Shown here: one piece after another, positions 1-31,315 of the stretch
Position numbering within the stretch: the first letter of the stretch is position 1
How the letters are laid out: each line of letters begins with the position of its first letter
Assembly (NCBI GenBank): GCA_039621445.1
Contig: CP154956.1
Coordinates: forward strand, 8,803,443-8,867,442
DNA from: Euglena gracilis
Lineage: Eukaryota > Euglenida > Euglenophyceae > Euglenales
Direction: 5' to 3'
Length of the DNA: 64,000 nucleotides
Notes under the pieces: model-generated
Databases searched by the model: none
The model's input: only the letters and a program-made list of their open reading frames with translations
What the model was told of the DNA's origin: nothing
Translations under genes and position numbers: made by a program

Positions 1-42
1 TGCGGATATGTGTGGTATGGATGTTTGCTCTTGCTGTGTGCG

Positions 43-146
43 TCAACCCTTGGAAGCACGGGTGCGCTTGTAGCGGACCACCACCTCCAGCGACAGGGGG
101 TTGGTGGCTTTTATTTGGACCTCGCGTTCGTAGAGGCCCCTCGCTT
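43..146 (-). CDS. Possible terminal exon of an unidentified minus-strand gene
   Basis: Read on the minus strand, an AG acceptor just upstream of base 146 opens about 34 codons that end in TGA at 45-43. The peptide contains the run REVQIKATNPLSLEVVVRYK, which has the alternating hydrophobic and charged pattern of real protein. All three plus-strand readings are either interrupted or low in quality. I do not recognise the family. It lies only about 150 bp from a plus-strand exon, so one of the two may be wrong, or two genes are very close. The rest of this gene would continue upstream on the minus strand, possibly inside an intron of the MORN gene. Confidence 0.4.
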
Positions 147-293
147 CTATTAGGGGAGGTTATGCGCCTGTGAATTATTTTCTGCTTTTGCGCTTGTGCG
201 CTCATGCGCTTGTGAATTATTATTGCATTGCGCACGGGGGCATTTCAGTACCCGGAGGGAGGTCAGGCTCAGCGCCTCCCTCCTGGCCCACAG

Positions 294-19786
<19,493 letters not shown>

Positions 19787-22700
19787 GTTCCGGCCCCGAT
19801 TTTCAGGATTTGTTCGGAGGTTTTTTTAGTTTGGCGACCCGGGGGAGGAGCGAGGAGGGGGTGGGCGGGTGGGTCTGGCCGTTCGATTCATTGTGCGCCC
19901 TGTGTGACCCACCTCTGGGGGATTTCCGGCCCTGGAATTCCACCAGAGTTGCTCGCCCAGCCAGGGGGAGCAACACAAGAGCACTGGTGTAAAGGGGTCC
20001 CTGGCCACTCACCACTCAAATTGGGCTAGAAGCGAATTTAGCGACGGCTATAAACAGACAAGAAGCCTTAGCACAACTAAAGGGTGAGGCAGGCTGTACT
20101 GGAATCCCCGCAACCCTATGGGTGGTGGGTGGGTGGGGGTCGAATCCCCCACCAGGCCTTCCCGTGCAGCCCTGGGGGGTTCGAGAGTGGGCTGGCCTCC
20201 GGACCCCCTGGGGTGGGGTGCGCCATGGGTGAGAGTTTGGCCGGTCAAAGGCCGGAAAAGCTTTCAGGGGTTTTTCTGCCGATTTGTGCAGGGTTTTGGG
20301 TGGGTTAGTGGGTGGGCAGGTCGACCCCCCCCCGGGTTTTTGGTTGGTGGGCAGGTGGGGTTGGGCCCGGGAAACAGTGCCCCCCCCCCTGGCCACTAAG
20401 TGACGTTTCGGCCCAAACCTCCAGGGGGGGGGGGGTTGGGCCAAATGGGAACCCACCAAGAGGGGGGTTTTCCTCTCTTTTCGGTGCGAAGTGCCAAATA
20501 TTTTTTGCACCAAGAATTCATCCCCAAAAGTGACTTATTGATGTCAAAATGCTTGAAATGGGCTTTTAAACCCCATTCTTTTTATATTTTCCAAATCATT
20601 TTCATCAGGGCAATGACGTTTCCAAAAGAAGGAAATAGAAAGTGTTAAATTTTTGAGCTGCGTATGACTCGAACATATTTTATTTCCTGCAGAACCTGAA
20701 GGAAGCCGGATCCCTTATTTTCTTTACGTTCATGTTATACGTGGGGGTCCACTTACAAGCTGCATTGAACGGGGATTGATCGACCCTACCAGGGGCTTCC
20801 TGCCTGGGCAAACCCCTAACAGCATTAAAATCTGACCCCCCTCTAGGCAGGCATCCCCCAGGATGAGGTCAGCCTCGCTTTAATTTTCATCCTGTAATGG
20901 AAGGAAGGGTCGGCCAGGGTCAAACGACTTCCATGACGTCATACGCACCCCCTGACCTACAACCCCCGACCGGGGGGTGGTCGGTACCATAGATTCATTT
21001 ACCGGGGGGGGGGGGGAACTTGTGCGGGAAAAAATGTTGTGGGAAAAATTCTGGACGAAATTTTGTCCAGTATTTTTCCCGCCTTTTTAAGGATCCGTCC
21101 AGGATTTTTCCCGGCAGATTTAAGGAAAGTCCAATTTCCTCCAGTGAATGACCCCCCAAAAAATCTTCGGCGCTGCGCGCCGATTTTCAGCAGGAATATT
21201 CGTAATTTATAAGTTGTGTGCCAGGAACCGCTTCATGTCTGTCAACACAGCGGCCTTATCACCCCAGCGGAATGTACGCTTTCTGTTTGGTTTCACAGGT
21301 GCAGCCATGCTATGCTTTCTCATTCAATTATCGGTTGGCGCAAAACCTTTGTGGTTTTTTTTTTCAGCTGTCTAATATTTTTTCCCACCTGGTTTAAGCG
21401 AGCGTTCAGGATTTTTCCCGGCATTTTAAGGATTCGTCCAATATTTTTCCCGGCAGAATTTTTCCCGTCGGCAATTGTTCCCGGTCAGATTCCCCCCCCC
21501 CCCCGGTAGTCACCCCCCCAGGGGGGCACTTTTCCCCAGGCCCAAACCAACCCACCAACTTTATTTGAAAACCCACCCACCCACGAACCCCCCCCCCCGA
21601 CGGACGTCAACCCACCGAACCCACCCAAAATCGACCAAAAGCCCTTGAAACAATTTTGCAGCCTGGTCTTTGGCTGGGCAAAAGTCTGGCCCATGTCGCA
21701 CCCCCCCCCCCCCGAGGTCACACAACAGGTGTTACGTGAATCTATGGCCGGTAGCTGGTGAGCAGGGGGGTACTGAAACAGGGAACGGGGGTTTTCATTG
21801 TTTTGGGCACTTTTGATTACACATAACCCAGATCTGCCCCTCCCCCCCCGGAGGGCACTTGGCCAAGGCACATTCGGCACCGGAAGCCCAGAAAAGCCCA
21901 TTTTGGAGCACGTTTTGCCCCGACCATGCAGGCACCATCCGCGGGGGGGGGGGGTAGTGCTTGCCTGCCTGCCCAGGCACTCCAGGCACCCCAAGCCCCT
22001 CCCTGGGTTGGTCAAATTTGTCTTGCTCCATAGACCTTGCGAGGCTCGGGAGGCAGTGATCTCCACCCATGACCCTGGGGGTTGACCCCCCCCCCCGTCG
22101 CTCGGGCTGACCGGACTTCCTGGAAACTTTATGGGTGGTGGGGTGGGGTCCCCGCCCAAAACCCCTGGTGGGATGAGCTGGCCACCCCGCCACCACCAGG
22201 GTTTTTAGTACAGGGTGCCCTTTGTTGGATGCCGAAGCATTTCTTCCCAACAAAGTGCTACCAACCCCCAAATAACCTGGCAGGGTGCCAGGTGCCAGGA
22301 ACCAAATTTTGGCCCTGCCCCCCTGCCAGGTTATGGGGGCCGTTTTTCAGTGGTGTAAAGCAACGTTGCCGTAAAAGGGGGGGTTGCCAAGTTACTGGAA
22401 CCATCATTTTCCCCTCCCCCCCGCCAAGTTATTCGGCCACTTCCAGGAGCAAGGGCCCCGCCAGGTTATTTGGGGGGGGGATCCAACTACTGGTACCCAT
22501 CAGCACACTGCCCACCCACCACCTGCCCTAAGGCCGAGATTTGGAAACCCGGGATTACTGAAGCCACGGGACCGTGAGGCCACACTGGAATTTTTCAAGT
22601 CATGGTGTCGTGCCCGCGCCATGCAGCCCCCACAAAGAGAAATGGAGAGGGCAGGAGGCAAGAGCAGCACTGGGGCGTAGACCCACCCACGGGAACCATT

Positions 22701-23612
22701 CCAACCACCCAAGGTGAGTGTATGTCCCTACAGCGCTGGAGTTCCACCAGAGTTTCTCACTCGGCCATGGGGGAGCAACACAAGAGGACTGGTGTCGAGG
22801 GGTCCCTGCCACTCACCACTCAAACTGGGCCAGAAGCGAAGTTAGCCCCGGCCATAAACAGACAAGAAGCCTGGGTGCAACGAAGGGGGGGGGGGTATCC
22901 AATGTGGCAGTCTGCCCCATCAAAATGGGGGGTGATGGAGAACGGGAGGAGACACAGAATGGAGGAGTGCAGTGGGGGGGGGGGTCAGAGCTGGGGCGCC
23001 TCGTTTCAGCTGGACGGGACCCCATGAGGGAGGATGTGTTGTTCGGGGAGGGAATCGATGTCTGCGACTCCCCCACAATCCCCGCAAGGTTTCCACAGTT
23101 TTTCTCTTTTCCTCCCTCGATCCACATCAATTTGAAATGGGAGGTGAAATAAAGTTGCAACCGTTCCTCAAATATTTCCCAAGGGAACCCGTGTGCTTTT
23201 TGTTTTTTTTTGCAAATCTGCCAGAGTTTGCCAAGTTTTGCATTTTTTTTTGGCAAAATTGGCAAATCCTTGTCTTTTTTTATTTTTATAACCCAGTAGT
23301 GTCAATTTCATCTGGGAAATAATTTTGATTTAGATGATTTCCACATTCCGGAATGATTTTCACTGAGACCAAACTTTTTTGTCTATATTGGACCAAACTT
23401 TTTTGTCTATATTTTTTCTCAGTTTCACAATTGCAGCATTTTTGCAATCATCATGTTCCCAAGGTTATTCCATTCCATTTATTTCCCCCTTTGTGTGGTT
23501 TTTTTTCTTTTTTTTGCATCTTCTGGGTCACTTTTTTTTGCGTCACCAAGTGCACCTGGCCTTCCGTGCACCTCGACCCAGGGTCAACCCCCCCTTTCCA
23601 ATGACCTAACAG
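19787..23612. other. Long intron-like stretch with G/C homopolymers
   Basis: Many G- or C-runs of 8-14 bases are present. Two similar segments (about 19910-20090 and 22740-22870) share GGAATTCCACCAGAGTTGCT-like sequence, GAGCAACACAAGAGCACTGG, GGGGTCCCTGGCCACTCACC and AAACAGACAAGAAGCCT, showing an older dispersed duplication. Fragments GGCCGTTTTTCA, CCAGGTTATT and TTTTTCCCGGCA recur. No exon is supported. Confidence 0.5.
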
Positions 23613-23732
23613 GAGGGGGGGAGTGCCGCGGCCCAAAAGCCAAGTCGGTCGCTAGCCCTGCCGCCACTGACGTTCTGCGGTCCCGCCCCCCAATGCGGTC
23701 GCAAGCCCCCGCTCCACCGCCCGCCTCGTCCG
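23613..23732 (+). CDS. Exon: Ala/Pro/Ser-rich
   Basis: Acceptor GACCTAACAG ends at 23612 and donor GTGTGC starts at 23733. It encodes GPKAKSVASPAATDVLRSRP and then PMRSQAPAPPPASSG in the phase expected from the exon at 19589. Confidence 0.5.
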
Positions 23733-24480
23733 GTGTGCTGGCTGCTCCAAATCTGTTCCCCGATTGGAGGTGCTGGCCACCTGGTGCACGCTTTATGGTT
23801 TTCCACATAACCTTGGATACAAAATGGGACACCATGCCGCCATTGAAGCCAAGTCTTACCACCCTTTTCATTTTTCTGCAATACCAGAAGAATTCACCCC
23901 TGAAAGAAACCAGGGCGAATCATTTTGGCACGAATTCCATTTGCTTCTTAAATAAAGCTCTTATTTTCCAAGCGCTTGTTGCTTTATGGATACAATTCAT
24001 GCAAAAAAAAGTCTTGTTTTGATTTGCTTGTCCCTCTGGAAGGGTGTATGGCATCACCCTAATATTGTCGACAGCCTATTTTTTGCGTTCGAAATTATCG
24101 AAATAGTGAGAGGAACATTCACTAATTTTTGGTGTACAATTTGTTGAGCATTTTTTTTCAGCACAGCTCATTTACCCCGTTGAACCAGGGTCATACCCTC
24201 TTTTTTTTGTGTGCGTTTTTGACCATTTTGCAATTTTTGCATTTATTTGAAATTTCGAATTTTTTGAAACTGATATTTTCCTCGTAATTCCAGACAATTC
24301 TTGTGAATTTCGTGTCATTTTTGCATGTTTTGGATTATTTTTATTCTCAGATTTTGCACAGCTTTGCATATTTTTCCAAAAATGCGTATTTTTTGTGAGG
24401 CCGGGTTAACGCACCCCCCCCCCCTCAGCAATCAGCACTGGCAACACTAATGCCAATCATCGGCCTTTTGACACCCTCAG

Positions 24481-24545
24481 ATCTCGCTAACATGAAGGAT
24501 AGCGGGCCGCTGTCGAAGCCTCAGGAGCTTCACAGCCTGGATGCG
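24481..24545 (+). CDS. Exon: short polar segment
   Basis: Acceptor ACACCCTCAG and donor GTGTGT bound LANMKDSGPLSKPQELHSLD + A, phase 2 bases in and 0 out, matching the previous exon. Confidence 0.5.
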
Positions 24546-24841
24546 GTGTGTCCCCAGTGATCGATCAGCTCAAGCAAGCATAATGAAATTGCCGATGACT
24601 CAGGTTTTTGGCTGCAGACTAACAAATTCATTTTCTCACTGCCACCTGTGTCTCTCGGTCGTTGGAGGGAGGACAGGAACAGCGGAAGTTGCATGTTCGT
24701 AGCGCAATTTTTAAGGTTCGGAAACTCCTGGCTGCTCCTGCACAGGAAAAATGTGTGCCCTATGAAGCCCACCGCACGCGTGCGGTGCCTCCCATTAATT
24801 TTGGTCCGGTGCAACCTTCCCCCCTGGTTGGGGATTGTCAG

Positions 24842-24867
24842 AACCCGGTCAGTGGGCTGGGGGGCAG
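24842..24867 (+). CDS. Possible 26-bp micro-exon
   Basis: Acceptor GATTGTCAG and donor GTGCAT bound NPVSGLGG, phase 0 in and 2 out. It is needed to reach the frame of the next exon. Confidence 0.3.
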
Positions 24868-24998
24868 GTGCATGACGTTAACACTGACCAACATGACGGA
24901 CAGAGTGGCCTTGATGTCCAGCTGTCCAGAATGGCCGAATGTCCGGATGTGTTCGGCTCATCGCATGGATTTCATTGCGGGTGCTCTTCTCGCTGCAG

Positions 24999-25076
24999 GC
25001 GGTGTCGCCCCGGGGACCCCTCTGCCCCACCGCACCTTCCCGAAGTTGACCCACCCGCACCTATTGGTGCAGCACC
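24999..25076 (+). CDS. Exon: Pro-rich
   Basis: Acceptor CTCGCTGCAG ends at 24998. The one-base phase reads CRPGDPSAPPHLPEVDPPAP then IGAAP to a GTGCAG donor. A second open frame exists, so the reading is tentative. Confidence 0.45.
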
Positions 25077-25196
25077 GTGCAGTGTGCAGAAGTGCACTGT
25101 CTCCCACTATCACCGGAGCCGTTACTTTTTTGCCCCCCTCCGCTGTATATATGTAAGATATCTCTCCTTTGTTGCATGCTGCCAGCCTCGTGTGTA

Positions 25197-25248
25197 CCAA
25201 ATACACGCACACACACACGCACATATGTGTGTGTGTGTGTGTGTGGAT
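25197..25248. repeat. CA/GT microsatellite, self-complementary
   Basis: ACACACGCACATATGTGTGTG forms a CA run followed directly by GT, so the tract can fold on itself. Confidence 0.85.
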
Positions 25249-25813
25249 ATGAAATATGCATTTTTTTGCTACAACGAGAAGAAGGAAAGGAAACGCTTTG
25301 AGAAGGTGTCTGCATTTCTTCCCCCACCCCCTGAATTCGCTCACAGTTTTGTTGATTTTGATCGTTTTTTTTTTGGTCCGGTTTGGCATTTTTACCCAAG
25401 AGTGTTCATATCAGGCTTTTTTTTTTAGTCGGGTGCCTACCCCATCCCGGATAGGGGCAGGCACCCCATAGCACCCCTGCCGACCCCCCCCCCCCGTACC
25501 CGGTAGGGTTTCGGGGGGGGGGGGTTGGGCAGGCATCCCTGTCTGGCGTCCAATCCCGTTTTCTTTACCCTTTTGGCAAGGACCCACCCGACCCTCCCGG
25601 GGGGTGCCGCCTGCTATGGGCAGGCACCCCATAGCACCCACCCACCTCCTCCCCGGTCGGTAAAAAAGCCTGGTTCATATGCTGTCCGATCTTTCCACCA
25701 AGTGTGAAGTTAATATTTGGCGGATGAGACAATGCCCCTTGCTACCATTTTTAACATCAAAGTAGCCAAATGGAGTCCATTAAACAAACAACAGCAGGGT
25801 TCCTGGATCTAAG

Positions 25814-27481
25814 CAGGGGCAGGGAGATATTCCGGTCCGGAATAAACCGGAATAAACCGGAATAGCGAAAACCGGAATAAACTGGAATAAACCGAATAAC
25901 CAGAATAAAAGTCCCAGCCAATGACATGAAAATTCTGCAAGACACAAAGGCAATAAAGGTGAATTTTGACGTATTTCCATATTTTCCTCAATCAATCTCA
26001 TGTCAGATGGATCAGATTAAGAGGATGGGCCACCAATGAAGAAGGCAAGATCTTCCAAAGGAGTGGTGAACAAGGCAAAATGTGCAAATGAAATGACAGT
26101 TTGCAGGCATTCAGGATTTTCCCAAGGGATTATTTTGTGTTTGTGAAGGATCCGACAATATGTGGTGTACTTTTTGCGGGGTGGAAGTGCAGGTGAACAG
26201 CATCAGATGGCAATGGCAATGGCAATGGGGTTATTGGGGCTGCACCAGCTGAGTACAACCCCTTTTCCCAAATGCAATTCACAATGCAGAAACAAATATC
26301 TATGCCTCCGAAGATATCTATGCCTCTGGTTTCACACCACTTCGGAGGCGAAGTGGTGTGAAACCAGATGGTGTGTGGGCAAAGCTGTTTTTTTTTTGGT
26401 AAGAAATGATCTTTCCTCAGGTGTGGTTGGCGAGATTGCGCTGAGTGGTGGCTGGTGATTCTGTTGTGTTTAAATTCCACAAAATATCTCGCACTGAAGG
26501 ATTTCCAAACTGCAGTAGTGCCCTCCAGATGGTGTGTGTGTTAAGTTGCACAAGAGGTTGGTGTGCGCAGATGCGCAAACCAACCCAAAAGTCTGTATTC
26601 GATTTTTCACAAACCAACCACTTGTACAATTTTACAAACACGTCAATTGCAGCTGGCACACATGGCCCTTTTCACAGTTACACAAACGGTTGGTGTGTGT
26701 ATTTGCACGCACCGTCCATTTGCGCATTTGCCCACACCGACCACCAATTTCTCATACAGCCAAATTTCAGGGTATCGCTTCAGGCTTGGGCACGCCTCAC
26801 CAAATCAAATCGTTCACCAAATCATTCAGTCAATATCCGAAGTTAATGAGACAGCCATTGAAGGGTTCAAAACACACCTGCTGGGTGTTGTGTGTATTAT
26901 GTGCTGCGGTGATACCTGCTCTTAGGCACCTTATTTGCCAAAGTGCCTGTTTTCAACTCCGCGTCCTGGGGCACCCCACCACATCCTGCTTACATTTTTT
27001 GGGTTTTTGGGGTATCTTGTCATTTTCATAATAAAAAAAATGTCGATGCGCATTTGCACACATCGACAAAGGAGAAAAGCTTAAGTGCGAGATGCATCGC
27101 CTAAGATTGGCACTCGGCAGGACAATTTTAAGGAGAAAAAAGAAAGCGTTGCCAGGGACCCACCTCAAGAAAAAGCCCTGAGCACCATTTTTTATCAGCT
27201 TATTTTTCCCAAAACGGCGGAGGTCTGCTGTGTTGCGGTCTACACAGCATCGCCAAGTGCAAAGTGACCATTTGGTGGGGCTGGGCAACCAAGGAATGCA
27301 TCCTTATTCCTGAAGCCCGGGTGAACGCCTCGGCCCAATTGTACTTCGAAAAAAACCCTAAGTCCATTCAGACAGAAATTGACCGGAATAAACCGGAATA
27401 AATTCCGGAATAAACCGGAATAAACCGGAATAAAACCCCGGAATAAAATTTTTGGCCGACCGGAGTATCTCCCTACCCCTG
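25814..27481. mobile_element. hAT-like TIR element, ~1.67 kb
   Basis: The left end CAGGGGCAGGGAGATATTCC and the right end (reverse complement CAGGGGTAGGGAGATACTCC) are inverted repeats. Each is followed inward by CCGGAATAAA tandem units (25835-25900 and 27382-27440). ATCTAAG flanks both ends, and GATCTAAG (8 bp) does if the terminal G is counted as target. CAGGG ends with an 8-bp duplication are typical of hAT elements. No transposase is recognised; small open frames inside (26445-26846, 27085-27267) are not convincing. Confidence 0.75.
26326..26367. repeat. Perfect 19-bp hairpin inside the hAT-like element
   Basis: CTGGTTTCACACCACTTCG and its exact reverse complement are separated by GAGG. 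Shorter TATCTATGCCTC direct repeats precede it. Confidence 0.9.
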
Positions 27482-27889
27482 ATCTAAGGGCGAGGGAAGA
27501 AGATGTTTTGGGAACCCCGAGATGCGAAGTTCACCCATCACCCCGCCCCGGGTTGATCAAAAGAAGCCTGGCTGCCCCGCCAACCAACCTCCACGCACGA
27601 ACGACCGTTTGGGTGTCCCTTCGCAGTGAGACCTCTTTCTTTTCTTCATATCCTGCGTGTAGCAATCGGTCCCCCTCCCCAGTGCGGTAGCTCCGTTCTT
27701 TTCTTTCTTTTCGCCGTGACCCCTTTGCCTGGCCTGCAAGCATGTCTGACAGATGTTCTGATCTTTTTCAACTCACACCTTACACATTGATATGTCCATC
27801 GTTTCCGAACATGCTGATACTCTCTACGCACAGTAAATCTACCAGAATACAGCAGAAAAGCCACACGCTGTTGTATTTCGGGTCCATGT

Positions 27890-28262
27890 ACCCCCCCCAA
27901 ATATAGCCCCCCCCCCCCCAAATACAACCCCCCCCAAATATAAAAAACCCCAAATATAGAATATCAGCTTCGGATCCATCACCTCCTGACTCCTCTGATG
28001 TTGGTGATTCAGTGGCCTCGGCACTCGAAACGACCGAAATCGAGTCATCAAGGGAGTCTCCAGAGAGGTATTCTTTCATTGGAAGCAACAAAAAAAGGGA
28101 TACAAGGGACAAAAGTACAGTACAAGGACAGAAAGTCGCCAGAAGTTTTTGTTCCCCTCCCATATATAAAATCCCCCCAAAAATAATATAAAACCCTCAT
28201 GGGTTTTGAAATTTCCGCCAAAATATAAGACCGGAGGGGGTTATATTTTAGGGGGTTTATTT
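27890..28262. repeat. C-run/AAATATA repeats around an exon
   Basis: CCCCCCAAATATA units at 27890-27958 and inverted counterparts near 28160-28258 flank the exon at 27960. They resemble the CCCCCCAAATAATAA units at 52480-52570. Confidence 0.7.
27960..28067 (+). CDS. Exon: acidic Ser-rich
   Basis: The frame reads SDPSPPDSSDVGDSVASALE and then TTEIESSRESPE to donor AG|GTATTC. The acceptor is either AAATATAG (start 27960, in phase with 24999) or ATATCAG (start 27968). The acidic, Ser-rich composition suggests a disordered region. Confidence 0.6.
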
Positions 28263-28649
28263 GTTTTTTTAAAAAAAATAATGGGCTTTCTTTATCTACT
28301 TGCCAAGTGATGAAATGTGAAGCAATTATCTCCAGTTGGCGGATACTCGTGGTCAGGATTGAGCTTCAATATTTCTTGGGCGATATCTTTCGATCCCCCC
28401 CCCCAAAACAAACCAGGAAGAGGTTTATATTTGATGAACATCTGGAACCAAAGGCCACATATTGACCACCCCTTGCCTGGGCTGGGGTTTGAGTGGAAAG
28501 CATAAAGGGTCACAAATCGAAAGAATTTGCTATCACAGAACTGGCCTCAGATTCATACAAAGCGCTGTGGCAGAGCTGGCTTGTGTGCTGCGCCATGGAA
28601 AGGCAAGCTTGGGGGTGGGTTAAAATTTCAGTCGCATTTCAAAATTTCA

Positions 28650-28810
28650 GACAGACAGACAGACAGGCAGGCAGACAGGCAGACATACATGCATACATCC
28701 ATCCATCCATCCATCCATCCATCCATCCATCCATCCATCCATCCATCCATCCATCCATGCATACATACATGCATGCATGCATGCATGCATGCATACATAC
28801 ATACATACAT

Positions 28811-28873
<63 letters not shown>

Positions 28874-29135
28874 TGCATGCATACATGCATACATACATAC
28901 ATACATGCATATATACATACATACATACATACATACATACATACATACATACATACATACATACATACATACATACATACATACATACATACATACATAC
29001 ATACATACATACATACATACATACATACATACATGCATACATACATACATACATACATACATACATACATACATACATACATACATACATACATACACTT
29101 AAATATACATTCATGCATACGTACATACATAGATA
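28650..29135. repeat. Tetranucleotide satellite: CAGA, CATC, GCAT, CAGG, ACAT blocks
   Basis: Successive blocks are (CAGA)n 28650-28685, (CATC)n 28697-28757, (GCAT)n near 28770, (CAGA)n 28812-28845, (GGCA)n 28846-28872 and (ACAT)n 28880-29097. All long frames here are artefacts. Confidence 0.97.
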
Positions 29136-29479
29136 CAGGCCTCAGCCAAATCTGCCACAGTATTCCCTGCAAAGCGGAAGCCAGACCTTTGAGGTACAAA
29201 TTTTGCGATTTGTGACCCGTCCCAAATTCCAAATCACTTCCAGTCTTGGAAAGGGGAGGAGGTGTTGCATATTGGGGTGGGTAGGCTTTGACCAGGTTTT
29301 AAATAGTGCTGAGGTCTTAATGGGACTTGCACGTAATGGACAGACAAAAAGAGTAGCATTGCAAATATCACATAATTTATGATTTGCAAAATCTCACACC
29401 TACAGTTCAGGGTAACTTACAGTAATTTTTGAATGTTAAGAGCACAGTATCTCCCCCATACCCTATACCACTTTTGTTC

Positions 29480-30205
29480 GATTTTTCAACAGGTTTTCCC
29501 TGTCCGGGTGGCCAAAAAACATCGTTTTGGGCAAAATGGTTTTTCCATTTTTTTTTCGACTTTTTTTGGTTCAAAAATGGCCTGAAACAGCAAAGTCAAA
29601 ACTGTGCAAAATGGCCCGAATTGACCGAAAAAAATGGCCGTAACTCGGGCTTCGGGCTATACGAAGAGTTGGGAGAAAAGTAAAGCATGGTTGGATAGGG
29701 CATTCCAAGGGCTTCGTTTTTGCTCCCGGACATTTCCTTTGATTTTGCTTCATTGTCGAGATATTTTGGGTAAATCGATTTTACGAGCAAAAAAAAAAAC
29801 GGCCAAAAAAGCACCCCAAAATGGCCGTTTTGGGCCGCAAAAGCGCGCCGGAACACGGGCCAGGCGGGTGATGGAGGTCCTCTGGGGGTTCATTTGGTCA
29901 GTGGGAGACTTCCAGAGATAATGTACGTTTTCTCGAAATATTTTCCAAAAAGCGATTTTTTGACCGATTTTTGGACCCCGGTGAAATGGCAGAGTCGGAA
30001 GGCCTACCCAGTTTGCACCCCTTCGCGCGTGAATAACTTGGGCCTGGCGGGGAGTTGGGGGAACTAGAAACCCAGTCGCTCGCGACTGCAAAAAAAAATT
30101 CCGGGAACTGGGCCGGGATCATTGTGATAATCCCCCGGTTCTCGCTTTTGCCCAGGGGTAAGCTTCGCTCTGCCCCATAAAGGGATAAGAGCTCAGCGAC
30201 CCCAT
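29480..30205 (+). repeat. Dispersed family block 1 (GGCCGTAACTCGGGCT family), plus orientation
   Basis: Hallmarks in order are GGTTTTTCCATTTTTTTTTCGACTT, AAATGGCCGTAACTCGGGCT, GGGCATTCCAAGGGCTTCG, TTGTCGAGATATTTTGG and ATTTTTTGACCGATTTTTGGAC, then an end block AACCCAGTCGCTCGCGACTG...GGGATAAGAGCTCAGCGAC. No reading frame is conserved. Other blocks are at 34145, 36600, 37590, 38015, 39175 and 42526. Confidence 0.8.
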
Positions 30206-30323
30206 CTTTGGATGGCACGTAGTGGAGATCCCTGCCAACGCTCCATTAAGTTGTCACTGCGGTTGAGTTCCCCCTGGCCCATGGGGGAGGCCGGCCGTTT
30301 TGGGGGTATCCGCCTTCTTTCAG

Positions 30324-30461
30324 CACCCAGGATGGGACTGACCCCGTCGCAGCCCTCTCCCGCACCGGTCTATCACACCACCCGGACGATCCACAGCACG
30401 GGAACTGGGCCTCCCGGACCGGCGCGCAACCCCCCATCCTTGTTCTTGGCCGCCAGTGGAG
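30324..30461 (+). CDS. Exon: Pro/Ser/Thr-rich
   Basis: Acceptor CTTCTTTCAG ends at 30323 and donor GTTATG starts at 30462. In the frame that matches the next two exons it reads RMGLTPSQPSPAPVYHTTRT and then IHSTGTGPPGPARNPPSLF. A second frame is also open and would instead match the exon at 27960, so an exon may be missing between them. Confidence 0.5.
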
Positions 30462-30689
30462 GTTATGTTTTCAAGCTGTCCTGTCAGATACTGCATTTCA
30501 TATATTTTTTTCCCATTTCTCATTTCTCCTCTTTTCCTTTTCTTTGCCCTTTTCTTTATTGTATCTCTTATTATGCTGTAATGTTTCATTCACCGAGGCC
30601 TGCAAACAGCTCAGCATTTCAAAAACCTGGTCTGCTTTTCATGTCTGAAATTTTTCCTGATTGTTTTTCTGTGCCGCAGTGAATAAGCA

Positions 30690-30800
30690 TAAAAATTAGA
30701 ATAAGAATACAAATACAAATAAGAACAGGAATTTGAATAAGAATAAGAATAAGAATAAGGATAAGAACAAAGAATAAGAATAAGGATAAGAATAGGAAAG
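30690..30800. repeat. (AATAAG)n microsatellite
   Basis: GAATAAGAATAAGGATAAG units. They are interrupted by the TIR element at 30815 and followed by GAAGAA repeats to 31372. Confidence 0.9.
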
Positions 30801-30814
30801 AATGAAGATAAGAA

Positions 30815-31315
30815 GGCAGCCCCCAATTATAGGGCCCCCCAAGGGGGGGGGGTCCCTATTGTTGGGAGAGGGGGGGTCGTGTGGTGGGACCCGCGTCCCG
30901 CTTTCGACTATTGGATCCTGTGGCGCCGCGGGAAACGCGCCCTTTCCGGGCCACCGGCGGCGAATTCGGGGAGGGTTCCAGCTTAATTTTAGGAACAGGG
31001 TTAGGGTTTGGATCGGCGGGCCAAAAATTGGCCAATTTTAGGGACCAAGTGAGGCCGAAAGTTAGGTCCCTTTCGGAAGATTTTTGAAGACATCTTTTGG
31101 CCTAAAGTTGGCTGAATTCGACCTGCGGCCTAACTTCTCCCTAACTTCCCCAAAATGGGTAACCTACGGCCTGCCGGCCGTAACCCTAACCCTATCCCAA
31201 TCCAATAACCCCAACTTTCTCCGAAGGTCGGACACGGGTCCCACCACACAACCCCCCCCCCTCCCAATTATAGGGACCCCCCCCCCCCTGGGGGGCCCTA
31301 TAGTTGGGAGCTTCC
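30815..31315. mobile_element. TIR element (GCAGCCCCC family), 501 bp, 8-bp target duplication
   Basis: The left end GGCAGCCCCCAATTATAGGG and the right end (reverse complement GGAAGCTCCCAACTATAGGG) are inverted. An inner pair GGTGGGACCCG/CGGGTCCCACC is also inverted. GATAAGAA occurs at 30807-30814 and again at 31316-31323. The interior holds GGGTTAGGG and CCCTAACCCTA motifs. It is a longer relative of 12121-12394. Confidence 0.8.

Noticed and set aside
26445-27031. Frames inside the hAT-like element as a transposase
   Set aside because: No hAT or DDE motif is visible; all three frames are open because of repeated CACAAACC-type sequence.
28493-29382. Frames with IHTYIHTY or MYVCMYVC
   Set aside because: They come from ACAT/CATC tetranucleotide repeats.
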